Assembly (NCBI RefSeq): GCF_900107745.1 | Contig: NZ_FNRO01000006.1 | Coordinates: 223,367 to 287,366, forward strand | DNA: 64,000 nt | Direction of reading: 5' to 3' | Source: Variovorax sp. YR216 | Lineage (GTDB): Bacteria > Pseudomonadota > Gammaproteobacteria > Burkholderiales > Burkholderiaceae_C | Shown here: positions 1-8,087 of the stretch, one piece after another | Numbering within the stretch: the stretch's first letter is position 1 | Layout: each line of letters opens with the position of its first letter | Made by a program: the position numbers and the translations under genes | The notes under the pieces: model-generated | Database searches by the model: none | Told to the model about the DNA's origin: nothing | Seen by the model: only the letters and a program-made list of their open reading frames with translations

Positions 1-981
1 GTCGTTCACCATTCCGTCCGCGAGACCGTCCAGTGCATCGCATCGGGCAAGGATGGCATCGGCTACCAGACGACGTTCGGCGACGGGGAAGGCAGTTTCC
101 AGATCTGCGAGATCGGTCGCAACGGTTGCCCACTGCTGCGCTCCCCAGAGTTGCGCGATCGACGACTTGGGAAGGTTGAAGCCGGGCGAAACTGCCAGAA
201 AGCCATCGTATTCCGCGGCATACCGTGCGGCCGCCACCATGGTGTGCCTGCCGCCGTTGGACCCGCCCGCGAAGTAGGACCGATCCGGTCCCCTGCCATA
301 CGCAAGCTTGACGAGAGCCTTGGCCATCGGCGTGAGGGTTCCCACCGCCGCATAGCCGTAATCCAGTCGAGCTTGAGGATCCATGCCGAACAGGGGGTTC
401 TGAGCGGCCGAATGACCCGCATCGGAGCTGAGAACCGCAAACCCTAACTTCAGTGCATTGGTCTGTCCCGCTCCTGTATCGCCAGTCGCGGTCGCTACGC
501 TGCCGTCGATACCGCCGTTGCCCTGATGAAGAAAGCGTCCATTCCAATTCTTTGGCAGTCTCATCTCGAACTGGATTGAATATGGCTGTCCGTCGACCGG
601 TCCTACCCGTTCATTCATCTTTCCTGTCACGCGGCAGTGCTCCTCGATGGGAATGCCGGCAACAGTGAGCGTCCCTGCCGAGACCGTCGTGGCCGTGACA
701 ATCTTCGTCTTGTCGAAGATAAAGCTGGCCAACGATTCGCAGGAAGAGCCGAGAGAGCCGCTTTGCGCAGCGGCTAGTTGGGGAATCGGTGCCGGGCCGG
801 CGATCTCACCGCCTGTTTCTCCTTGGCCTCCTTGACCTGCCTGGCCGGCACCTCCGCCGAGGCCGCCTTGAGCGGCGGTGCTTTCGCCTGCGCCTACGAA
901 AGGAATGCGATTGTTGACGCCGCCGCACGCGCTCAAGACGAACGCGGCCACGGCCGTCATCAAATATTTTCTTGGTTTCAT
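1..981 (-). CDS. Tannase/feruloyl esterase family lipoprotein (partial, runs off left edge)
   Basis: The reading frame is open from an ATG at 979-981 to the left edge (327 codons), so the C-terminus is missing. The N-terminus has a lipoprotein signal with lipobox LSAC around residue 18, followed by a Gly/Gln-rich linker. The motif GGSNGGRH places the likely nucleophilic Ser at about residue 241. Text such as GRFLHQGNGG and the segment ending ALDGLADGMVND are typical of the tannase and feruloyl esterase family, which hydrolyses ester bonds of plant phenolics or phthalate-type esters. It is probably anchored in the outer membrane or periplasm. It is co-directional with the vanAB-like operon about 170 bp upstream, which fits supply of aromatic acids. 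Substrate is inferred only. Confidence 0.85.
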   Translation of the reverse strand, partial: MKPRKYLMTAVAAFVLSACGGVNNRIPFVGAGESTAAQGGLGGGAGQAGQGGQGETGGEIAGPAPIPQLAAAQSGSLGSSCESLASFIFDKTKIVTATTVSAGTLTVAGIPIEEHCRVTGKMNERVGPVDGQPYSIQFEMRLPKNWNGRFLHQGNGGIDGSVATATGDTGAGQTNALKLGFAVLSSDAGHSAAQNPLFGMDPQARLDYGYAAVGTLTPMAKALVKLAYGRGPDRSYFAGGSNGGRHTMVAAARYAAEYDGFLAVSPGFNLPKSSIAQLWGAQQWATVATDLADLETAFPVAERRLVADAILARCDALDGLADGMVND

Positions 982-1151
982 GTGGTCTCCATCTATGGAT
1001 TTTGTGATCCACGACTACTGAGATTCGTTGTAGCGATACCGAGTGCAGCACCGCTCTGGCCGGCAGCCACCAGGTCCATCCTTCTTTGATCAAGCATCAA
1101 AGAATTCAGGCCGCATCCGATGGCCGCGCTCCTGTAGGCATCGGCGGGGCG

Positions 1152-2117
1152 CTAGAGGTCTAGGACAAGGACGGGAGATTTGGATCGCGAGCAACACGGC
1201 ATGAACTGGTTATTCGCGGCATGCTCTTGGGCTGTCAGGTAGTGGTCCCGGTGATCCGGCGTGCCTCGAAGTACCCGAGTGACGCACGTCCCACAGACGC
1301 CTTGCTCGCATGACGTCTCTACTTGGACCCCGTGTTGCGCCAATGCTTCCACCACGCTTTGCCCACCAAGCACTCTGACAAGCAAGCCGCTGCTGGAGAC
1401 TTGCACTTCGAACTCCGCATCGCTGTTGCTCTTCGAGACCTCTGCTCCAAAGTACTCGTAGTGAAGCTGTGCCGCAGGCCATCCGGCGGCCTCCGCCGAC
1501 TGGATAACCCAGTCGAGGAAACCCTGGGGACCGCACACGTACAGGTGAACGCCAGTCGCCTCCCGATGTGAATCCAGGAGTTCGCGCAAGTGCAACTTTT
1601 GACCTTCGTCGCCGTCGTCATGATGAAAGCTGACGCGCGTGGCAAAGGCAGAAGCAAGAATGCGACTGTGAAACGCCGTGCACTGGAGCGAACGCGTGCA
1701 GTAGTGGAAATCAAAAGGCGCATCAATCGCCGAAAGCCGCTCGGCCATGCTCAAGATTGGCGTCACGCCAATGCCACCCGCCAGCAGGATGCTGTGACTC
1801 GCTTCGATCGCCAGCGGGAAATGGTTCCGCGGCGAACTGATCTCGAGGGTCGTTCCCTCCTTGATCAGATCATGCACAGCAGTGGATCCCCCACGCGAGG
1901 CGGAATCTCGCAACACGCCGATCTGATAGCGATGGCTGTCGGCAGGACTGTTGCACAAGGAGTACTGCCGCACCAATCCGTTCGGCAACTGGACATCAAT
2001 GTGCGCGCCAGCCGAAAATGCCGGAAGTGGCTGCCTTTCCTCGTCGACGCTCGCCAACTCCAGAACCGCAACGTCTTCGGCGTCCATCGATTTACGAGTG
2101 ACGCGTACCTGCAGCAT
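1152..2117 (-). CDS. vanB: Vanillate O-demethylase-type oxidoreductase (reductase component)
   Basis: The 321-residue protein has the phthalate dioxygenase reductase layout: a flavin-binding domain with RQYSLCN near residue 55, an NAD-binding domain with LLAGGIGVTPILSM and YVCGPQGF, and a C-terminal plant-type 2Fe-2S domain with CEQGVCGTC and a fourth Cys near the end (PCC). It would pass electrons from NAD(P)H to the Rieske oxygenase encoded two genes upstream. The chosen ATG (MLQVRV) lies 4 bp after the Bug stop codon; an earlier in-frame start would overlap the Bug gene. The symbol reflects family resemblance. The true substrate may be another methoxy-aromatic or aromatic acid. Confidence 0.85.
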   Translation of the reverse strand: MLQVRVTRKSMDAEDVAVLELASVDEERQPLPAFSAGAHIDVQLPNGLVRQYSLCNSPADSHRYQIGVLRDSASRGGSTAVHDLIKEGTTLEISSPRNHFPLAIEASHSILLAGGIGVTPILSMAERLSAIDAPFDFHYCTRSLQCTAFHSRILASAFATRVSFHHDDGDEGQKLHLRELLDSHREATGVHLYVCGPQGFLDWVIQSAEAAGWPAAQLHYEYFGAEVSKSNSDAEFEVQVSSSGLLVRVLGGQSVVEALAQHGVQVETSCEQGVCGTCVTRVLRGTPDHRDHYLTAQEHAANNQFMPCCSRSKSPVLVLDL

Positions 2118-2121
2118 CGTT

Positions 2122-3102
2122 CTACTCAAGCTTGATGCTCGCATTCTTGATCACCAATCCCCAACGCGCGGTTTCATCTTTCACGAAGGGGCCAAACTGC
2201 GCATCCGTCATCGGTGCGACCTCGAGCCCTTGATCAGTGAACTTCTTGCTCAACTCCGGCGACTGAATGGCCTTGACGACTTCATTGCTGAGCAGCGAGA
2301 CCACAGCGGGGGGCGTTCCTGCCTTGACCGCCATCCCGAACCAGGCGACCAGATTGATGTCACCCAGACCCACCTCGGCCAGCGTAGGCACGTTCGGAAA
2401 TTGGGCCGACCGCTTTTCAGCGCCGATGGCCAACGCCCTGAGCTTTCCGTCCTTCACGAACGGCCCGCTCGTGATCATCGGATCGAAGAAGACCTCGACC
2501 TGGTTGCCGACCATGTCGATCAGCGCCGGTGATGAGCCCCGATACGGTACATGGTTCAGATTGCCCTTGGTCTTGTCGCGCAACATCTCCGCGAACAGGT
2601 GTCCGCCCGAGCCCGTGCTCTGCGAGGCGATGCTCACGCCGCCTGGCTTCGTCTTCACGGCCAAGATCAGATCGGCCGCGGTCTTGTACGGGCCGTCGGC
2701 ATTCACGACGAGGAGCGCTGGAGCGAGGGCCAGACGAGCAAGCGGCGTGAAGTCCTTCAGAGGGTCGTAGCTCAGCTTGGCATAGAGATTTCCGTTGAGC
2801 GCGAAGGAGCCGATGTCGCCGATGAAGATCGTGTGGCCGTCTGCGGGCGCTTGCTTGACGAAGTTGGCGGCGATCTGCGCGCCGGCGCCTGGCCGGTTAT
2901 CCACGATGACCGGAACCTTCAAGCTCTCGGACATCTTCTGACCGACACCGCGCGCGAGCTGGTCGGTGACACCGCCGGCTGGAAACGGCACCACGATGGT
3001 GATCGGCTTGTTAGGAAAGTTGCCGCCTTGAGCTGAAGCCAAAGCGCTTGTGGTCGCAAGCAACGCTGCAGCTGCAACCTGCATGAAGCGGGGAAAGTTC
3101 AT
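2122..3102 (-). CDS. Bug family tripartite tricarboxylate transporter substrate-binding protein
   Basis: The 326-residue protein starts with a signal peptide ending near SALASAQ. The Bug/TctC hallmarks follow: FPNKPITIVVPFPAGGVTDQLAR, then VIVDNRPGAGAQIAA. Bug proteins bind small carboxylates in the periplasm. It sits between the vanA-like and vanB-like genes in one transcript, so its ligand is probably the substrate of that oxygenase or an ester product of the neighbouring tannase-family protein. No TctA or TctB membrane subunit is encoded in the window. This is one of five such orphan genes here. Confidence 0.92.
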   Translation of the reverse strand: MNFPRFMQVAAAALLATTSALASAQGGNFPNKPITIVVPFPAGGVTDQLARGVGQKMSESLKVPVIVDNRPGAGAQIAANFVKQAPADGHTIFIGDIGSFALNGNLYAKLSYDPLKDFTPLARLALAPALLVVNADGPYKTAADLILAVKTKPGGVSIASQSTGSGGHLFAEMLRDKTKGNLNHVPYRGSSPALIDMVGNQVEVFFDPMITSGPFVKDGKLRALAIGAEKRSAQFPNVPTLAEVGLGDINLVAWFGMAVKAGTPPAVVSLLSNEVVKAIQSPELSKKFTDQGLEVAPMTDAQFGPFVKDETARWGLVIKNASIKLE

Positions 3103-3138
3103 CGAGAGTCTCCAGTTGTTTTACGTATGCCGGGGAAA

Positions 3139-4197
3139 TCAGGTTGTCACGGGTATGAGGGGAATGACCGCTGGCGCCTTGTTCTCCAGATCGATCAACT
3201 CGGTCAACAGCCGGCGATATTGGATGAGCCCCGCATCCGCTGCCATGGCGACCATCGATGACTCGGGCGAGTTGTCGATCATTTGCTGCTGCGCCTCGAG
3301 GATCTGCTTGTCCTCGATGAACGCGCGCTTCTGGCTCTGATCGATGGATTCCGTGACGACAGCGTCGTCGAGCCGGAAGTTGTGGGCCTGCATGAAGAAG
3401 TAATGCGTTGACTTCTCGGTCTCAGGCGTTATCGCCTGGCAACTGTGGAACTGCAGCGCGCCGCTCATGTCGTCGTCCGGTGTCGCAGCGGATTTCACGC
3501 CAGCATCGAGAAGCAGAATTCCGGGGACGTGGAAGTCATATCGGAACCAGCGATCAACCTTGCCTTCGAAGCTGCCGAGGCGCTGGTGATACGGCGCGGG
3601 AACTGTGCCGCGCACCGGCCGGCTCACCCGAACGCCTCGCTCCATGCGCTGCACTTCAGGCCGGGCCTCAGCGATGTTTGGTGACCCACCGAAGGTCTTC
3701 TCATGCACGTAGCTGAGGTGGGAAAAGTCGAGAAGGTTGTCGCTGATCAGGAGGTAGTTGCACTCGTAGTGGAGGTACGAAGGCTTCCATCGCCAGTCCG
3801 GATGAGCGAGCGAGTAGGTGTCGGGGATCAGCGTGTCGTCGGCGAGCGCCGGATCTCCCATCCAGATCCACACCCAGCGTTTACGCTGCACAGTTGGGTA
3901 GACGCGTTGGCGCAGCTTCGGCGGGATGCGTTCTTGACCGGGAACTTCGACACAGGCGCCGGTCGCATCGTATTTCGCTCCGTGGTACATGCAACGGACG
4001 CAATCGCCTTCCTTGCGGCCCATGTGCAATGGTGCGTGCCGGTGGCAGCACTTGTTGTCCATGGCAACCACCGTTCCGTCCTCCTTGCGGTAGAAAAGAA
4101 CGGGCTGCCCCAGGAGGGTCCTCGTCAAGAGCGTATCGCCGAGGATTTCGTGGTCCCAGGCTGCCACGTACCAGCAGTTCTTCAAGAACATGTTCAT
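3139..4197 (-). CDS. vanA: Vanillate O-demethylase-type Rieske oxygenase subunit
   Basis: The 352-residue protein has a Rieske 2Fe-2S domain with C50-C-H52 and C69-M-Y-H72, and a catalytic domain containing DNLLDFSHLSYVH, which carries the mononuclear iron ligands. Length and N-terminus (MFLKNCWYVAAW) match the VanA group of aromatic-ring or O-demethylating oxygenases. These use O2 and reducing equivalents from VanB to remove a methyl group as formaldehyde. It is the first gene of the vanA-bug-vanB operon and is divergent from a LysR regulator about 100 bp away. Activity on vanillate itself cannot be concluded from sequence. Confidence 0.87.
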   Translation of the reverse strand: MNMFLKNCWYVAAWDHEILGDTLLTRTLLGQPVLFYRKEDGTVVAMDNKCCHRHAPLHMGRKEGDCVRCMYHGAKYDATGACVEVPGQERIPPKLRQRVYPTVQRKRWVWIWMGDPALADDTLIPDTYSLAHPDWRWKPSYLHYECNYLLISDNLLDFSHLSYVHEKTFGGSPNIAEARPEVQRMERGVRVSRPVRGTVPAPYHQRLGSFEGKVDRWFRYDFHVPGILLLDAGVKSAATPDDDMSGALQFHSCQAITPETEKSTHYFFMQAHNFRLDDAVVTESIDQSQKRAFIEDKQILEAQQQMIDNSPESSMVAMAADAGLIQYRRLLTELIDLENKAPAVIPLIPVTT

Positions 4198-4298
4198 CGT
4201 CTCCGTAGGGGCGCCGCTCTGAAAACGGGGCGCTCGAGGGGGACTTTAGGGAAGCCCCTCCCCCCCGCGCTACACGATTGGGTGGAAGATCACTATCT

Positions 4299-5276
4299 GT
4301 GAAAACGATAGACACCACTTTCGATCTGAACCTCTTGCGCGTGCTGGTCGCGCTCTCCGCAACGCGGAACGTGACCCAGGCTGCCCATGCTCTGGACATG
4401 AGCCAATCGGGCTTCAGCACCGCGCTTGCGCGGTTGCGGCAAGTGCTCGATGACCCGCTTTTCGTTCGCACGCCAGTGGGTATGTCTCCCACCCCGCGGG
4501 CAGCGCAGATGATCGCGACCGCTCAGGATGTGCTGTCGCGCGTCACGGAAGAAGTCTTGCAAAAGCCCGGGTTCGATCCGGCAACCGCCCGCACCGTCTT
4601 CCGACTGGCGATGGCTGATGTCGCGGAGATTGTTTTTCTTCCCAAGCTGCTTCAGCATCTGCAGCAGCACGCGCCATATGCAACCGTAACCTGCGCCTCC
4701 ATGGACACGGAGACGCTGAAACAGGCGATGTCCAATGGTGACATCGATCTCGCACTCGGGTACTTTCCCGATCTCGATTCGCAGTCGTCTTTCCAGCAGC
4801 GCCTGTACTTCCACACCTACGCCTGCATGCTTCGTCGAGGACATCCCCTCGCAGCTCGAACGGTCACGGAGAAGAGTTATTCCGAGATTGGTCACGTCGT
4901 CGTCTCTTCGCCCGCCAGGACTAACGCGCTGTTCGAAGCATTCCTGGAAAAGCGGTCCATTAAGCGCAGGATCGTGCTTGAAACGCCTCATCACCTGAGC
5001 CTGCCCGCGATCGTTGAGAGCACAGATCTGATGGCCACCGTGCCGCTGGCGACGGGCGCTCGGTTCGTGCAGCTTGGAATGGTCGAGCTACTGCGCCTGC
5101 CGTTCACGCCGCCGAGCTTTGCGGTGCAACAGCACTGGCATCCGCTCGTTCACCATGACGCTCGCAGCCAGTGGTTGAGGAAGCAGGTGGCGCGGCTCTT
5201 CAACGTCGAGTCCGATGAATGGCGTGATCTTCAGGCCGCGTTGTACGGTCGTTCTGTTCGACCGAGCACAGGTTGA
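4299..5276 (+). CDS. LysR family transcriptional regulator (divergent from vanA-like operon)
   Basis: The 325-residue protein has an N-terminal winged helix-turn-helix (FDLNLLRVLVALSATRNVTQ, then AHALDMSQSGFSTALARLRQ) and a C-terminal effector-binding domain. The GTG at 4299 is preferred because GGTGGAAG lies about 10 bp upstream; the earlier in-frame start at 4278 is TTG with poor context. The N-terminal FDLNLL pattern is common in the NahR/LinR-like subgroup, which often controls aromatic degradation. It most likely regulates the divergent vanA-bug-vanB operon through the roughly 100-bp shared intergenic region. Confidence 0.88.
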   Translation: MKTIDTTFDLNLLRVLVALSATRNVTQAAHALDMSQSGFSTALARLRQVLDDPLFVRTPVGMSPTPRAAQMIATAQDVLSRVTEEVLQKPGFDPATARTVFRLAMADVAEIVFLPKLLQHLQQHAPYATVTCASMDTETLKQAMSNGDIDLALGYFPDLDSQSSFQQRLYFHTYACMLRRGHPLAARTVTEKSYSEIGHVVVSSPARTNALFEAFLEKRSIKRRIVLETPHHLSLPAIVESTDLMATVPLATGARFVQLGMVELLRLPFTPPSFAVQQHWHPLVHHDARSQWLRKQVARLFNVESDEWRDLQAALYGRSVRPSTG

Positions 5277-5572
5277 ACAAGTCCCACCCGCGACGTCCCA
5301 GGCACCGCGTGAAGACGCCCCGTACCAGCGCACGACGATCAAACCTGTGAGTGTCTGCTGCTGGGCTATCAGCCTCGATGCGTGTACTTCCGCAACGGGC
5401 TACCGACATTAAAGAGGCTCAGAAGGTCGAGCACTGCAAACGCAAGTGCTTCAAACATTGTTTCCATTTCGAAAACATGGCAGTTCTGGTTCACTAGGGT
5501 TTACCCTATGTTTTTCGTGAGAGACTTCTTCCCACGGTTTCACGCCCCGAAACAACTCCAAAGGAAGCATCC
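5277..5572. other. Intergenic region with no gene
   Basis: No convincing coding sequence was found in these 296 bases. The region drops in G+C toward 5450-5520 and holds the palindrome annotated at 5495-5508, so it probably carries the promoter of the small secreted protein gene. Confidence 0.6.
5495..5508. promoter_or_regulatory. Perfect palindrome TAGGGTTTACCCTA, candidate operator/promoter element
   Basis: The arms TAGGGT and ACCCTA are perfect inverted repeats separated by TT. The element lies 64 bp before the ATG of the small secreted protein gene, inside an AT-richer stretch. The position is right for an operator or an element overlapping the promoter. The binding protein is unknown to me. 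Confidence 0.5.
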
Positions 5573-5935
5573 ATGAAAGTCTCGAAAATTCTCGCTGCAA
5601 CGGCCCTGTCTTTTATCGCTATCGCTGGCGTTCACGCGGAGACCTATGAGGGTGTGCACCCCCTGACGTCGTCCGCCAGCCGCGCTGATGTGGCCCGCGA
5701 AGCCGTTGCCGCCGCGCACGCGGGCAACGTGTACGGCGATGCCGCAAGCACGGGTGAGAACGCTCAGCCCTTCACTTCGACCGCAAGCCGTTCAGAAGTT
5801 CGCGCTCAAGCCGTCGCCAAGGCAAGTGCGAACCGCGACAGTCTCGACAGCCGCTCGTTCTACCGAGACCAAGTGCCCGCTCAGTTCAATACGGGCCTGC
5901 ACTTCACGCGACAAACGCAACAAGCCTCGCGCTAA
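5573..5935 (+). CDS. Small secreted DUF4148-like protein
   Basis: The 120-residue protein begins with a clear signal peptide (MKVSKILAATALSFIAIAG, cleavage near HAE). The mature part has two similar units, SRADVAREAVAAAHAGN and SRSEVRAQAVAKASANR, each preceded by an L/F-TS-SAS or TS-TAS segment. This pattern is typical of small DUF4148-like secreted proteins that are abundant in Burkholderiales and of unknown function. AAGGAAG sits just upstream of the ATG. The gene is monocistronic, with a palindrome upstream and a strong terminator downstream. Confidence 0.8.
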   Translation: MKVSKILAATALSFIAIAGVHAETYEGVHPLTSSASRADVAREAVAAAHAGNVYGDAASTGENAQPFTSTASRSEVRAQAVAKASANRDSLDSRSFYRDQVPAQFNTGLHFTRQTQQASR

Positions 5936-6003
5936 GCTAATCGACCGCTCACCCGCTCGGTTTGGCGCGGTAGAGAACCCTCAGCGCTTGGACGTGCTGA
6001 AAG

Positions 6004-6039
6004 AAGCCTCCGGCATAGCCTGGAGGCTTCTTTTTTTTG
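6004..6039 (+). terminator. Rho-independent terminator
   Basis: A perfect 9-bp stem, GAAGCCTCC at 6004-6012 with GGAGGCTTC at 6023-6031, encloses a 10-nt loop and is followed by eight T residues. It lies 69 bp after the stop of the small secreted protein gene. Confidence 0.92.
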
Positions 6040-6229
6040 GGAGAGGCTGGTCATCGTCCCTCGGCCGGGTTGCGAGCCGTCAGGAGCCCGCGTCGACCTG
6101 CGTTCAGGGACGCCTCCTCAGGAAGAAGGAGGCCGACTCTAGCCTAACCACAGCCGCGTCGTGGCGACGCATGCTTGGTCTTGGTCGTGACACCAAGGGG
6201 GTGTCGCGAACGTCTGCTGTGAGGTGCGC

Positions 6230-6249
6230 ATTCAACCGGTCGATGCAAC
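6230..6249 (+). repeat. Left terminal inverted repeat of the IS30-family element
   Basis: This 20-bp sequence is the exact reverse complement of 9863-9882. It overlaps the last codons and stop of the transposase gene. Confidence 0.9.
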
Positions 6250-7265
6250 GATTTGGCTGAACATTTCAGCCGGTGTTTGAAAGTCGAGCGTCTTTCTGGG
6301 GCGCTCGTTCAACCTCCGCGCCAGCGCATTGAGCTTGGCTTGTGAGTAAGTCGAGACATCGATGCCCTTGGGAAGGTACTGCCTCAGCAGCCCGTTCGTA
6401 TTCTCGTTGGTTCCACGCTGCCACGGGTTCTGAGGATCGCAGAAGAAGACCTGGATGTCGGTCGCCAAGGTGAACTGCTTGTGGCCCGCCATCTCCTTGC
6501 CTCGATCCCAGGTGAGCGACTTGTAGAGCTCCTGCGGCAGCTTGCGAGCATTCTTGATCAGTGCGTTGACGACCGTCTCGGTGTCCTTACCTGTGATCTT
6601 CACAAGCATCACATAGCGTGTCTGGCGCTCGACCAGCGTGGCGATCTGGCTGTTGGCGCTTCCAAACAGCAAGTCGCCTTCCCAGTGACCAGGAACCGCA
6701 CGATCTTCGACAGCGGCCGGTCGCTCGCTGATCGAGACGGCGTCAACGATTCTTCCGTGGGCATCGGTCTTCTGCGAGTAATGGCGTGACCGTCGCATGC
6801 CTCGCGTTCGCCTCAGATGCTGCAGCAACTCCTTCTTCAACGCCCCGCGGGCTTGAATGAACAGGCTGCGGTAGATGGTCTCGTGTGACACGTGGCAAGT
6901 CTCGTCGCAAGGGTAAGTTTGTTTGAGCCACCCGGCAATCTGCTCCGGAGACCATTGCAGCCGAAGCTTCTCCGTGACGATGCGTGCCAAGGGTCGGTTC
7001 TCGGCCAGCTTGCAGCGCTTGGGCCGATGGTCTCTTTCCCAGGCGGCCTGGTCGGCCTGAGCCGCCCGATAGCATCCCTGACCACCGTTGCGCTTGATCT
7101 CGCGGCTGATGGTGGAGGGAGCTGGCCCGAGGATCACAGCGATCGCGCGAATCGAGAAGCCAGCTGCCATGGCACGTGAGATCTCCTCGCGCTCGGCCAG
7201 CGTCAGAGCCATCGGGGAGCGGCTTCGCTGCGGCGGTCGAATGCCGCCCGTGCGGGACAGAATGC
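6232..7265 (-). pseudogene. IS30-family transposase, C-terminal part (split by IS66 insertion)
   Basis: This frame encodes the IS30 helix-turn-helix (LTLAEREEISRAMAAGFSIR, then VILGPAPSTISREIKRNGG) and the DDE catalytic domain (VPGHWEGDLLFG; SLTWDRGKEMAGH; DPQNPWQRGTNENTNGLLRQ). The first 42 codons lie at 9699-9825, on the far side of the IS66 element. Joining 9825-9699 to 7265-6232 restores one continuous frame without any indel. An internal ATG at 7212 could still start a shortened protein. Confidence 0.9.
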
Positions 7266-7273
7266 CTTGTACC
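7266..7273. repeat. Target-site duplication CTTGTACC, left copy
   Basis: The 8 bp next to the left IS66 end are identical to those at 9699-9706. An 8-bp duplication is the known signature of IS66-family transposition. Confidence 0.95.
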
Positions 7274-7322
7274 GTAAGCGCGCGGTGATCCCGTCTTGAG
7301 TTGGGGGCTTGTGTCCATGACG

Positions 7323-7355
7323 ATGGTGTCCACCAAGGATTTAGGTGGACACCAT
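7323..7355 (+). promoter_or_regulatory. Hairpin overlapping the tnpA start codon, with Shine-Dalgarno in the loop
   Basis: ATGGTGTCCACC (7323-7334) and GGTGGACACCAT (7344-7355) form a perfect 12-bp stem with a 9-nt loop, AAGGATTTA. The second arm includes the first two bases of the tnpA ATG (7354). The loop holds the best ribosome-binding sequence, AAGGA. The structure could limit translation of tnpA. Confidence 0.6.
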
Positions 7356-7701
7356 GGAAGACTCCAAGCGCTTGAGCCGGCGGCGCCACGCGGCCGATCT
7401 GAAGCGGCAAGTGCTGGCCGCGTGCGCGGAACCCGGAGCGTCGGTGGCTCAGGTGGCGCTGGCCCATGGCCTCAATGCCAACCTCGTTCACAAGTGGCGC
7501 CGCACGGCCGACGCGGGAGGCGTCGACTCGAAGAGCGGCGAGCGCCAAGCCGAATTCGTCTCGCTGACGCTGGCGTCAAGCTCTACCGTCGCGAGTGACA
7601 TCCACCTCGAGCTTCGCCGCGGTGCGATCGCGGTGAACGTGACCTGGCCGTTGAGCGCATCGAGCCAATGCGCCGCCTGGCTGCGCGAGATCCTCAGGTG
7701 A
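7354..7701 (+). CDS. tnpA: IS66 family accessory protein TnpA
   Basis: The 115-residue product has an N-terminal helix-turn-helix of the IS66 OrfA type: RRRHAADLKRQVLAACAE, then GASVAQVALAHGLNANLVHKW. The ATG at 7354 is taken as the start; a GTG at 7345 is in frame but lies within the hairpin. The stop codon overlaps the GTG start of tnpB (GTGA), suggesting translational coupling. TnpA is required with TnpB and TnpC for IS66 transposition. Confidence 0.92.
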   Translation: MEDSKRLSRRRHAADLKRQVLAACAEPGASVAQVALAHGLNANLVHKWRRTADAGGVDSKSGERQAEFVSLTLASSSTVASDIHLELRRGAIAVNVTWPLSASSQCAAWLREILR

Positions 7702-8030
7702 TCCGGGTCGACGCACTGTGGCTTGCCATCGAGCCGTTGGACATGCGCGCAGGCACCGAAGCTGCGCTGGCGCGCGTGGTTCGTGTCTTCGGTGCTGCGC
7801 GCCCGCACCACGCATACTTGTTCGCCAACCGACGTGCCAACCGCATAAAGGTCCTGGTGCACGACGGAATCGGAATCTGGTTATCGGCAAGACGCCTGCA
7901 CCAGGGCAAGTTCATCTGGCCCAAGGACAGTGGCACCACCCTCAGCTTGACCCATCCCCAGTTCGATGCGCTGGTGCTCGGGCTGCCGTGGCAGCGTATT
8001 GGCGAAGCCGGGGTCATCTGCGTGCTGTAG
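7698..8030 (+). CDS. tnpB: IS66 family accessory protein TnpB
   Basis: The 110-residue protein matches the IS66 Orf2 family: IEPLDMRAGTEAALARVV, RPHHAYLFANRRANRIKVLV and the C-terminal LTHPQFDALVLGLPW. The GTG at 7698 overlaps the tnpA stop and gives a product of normal family length. Its role is accessory to the TnpC transposase. Confidence 0.92.
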   Translation: MIRVDALWLAIEPLDMRAGTEAALARVVRVFGAARPHHAYLFANRRANRIKVLVHDGIGIWLSARRLHQGKFIWPKDSGTTLSLTHPQFDALVLGLPWQRIGEAGVICVL

Positions 8031-8087
8031 TGCAATTGCCGAATGTGCTGATGCGTTCGCGGGGACATCGGGGCACCATCACCTTCC

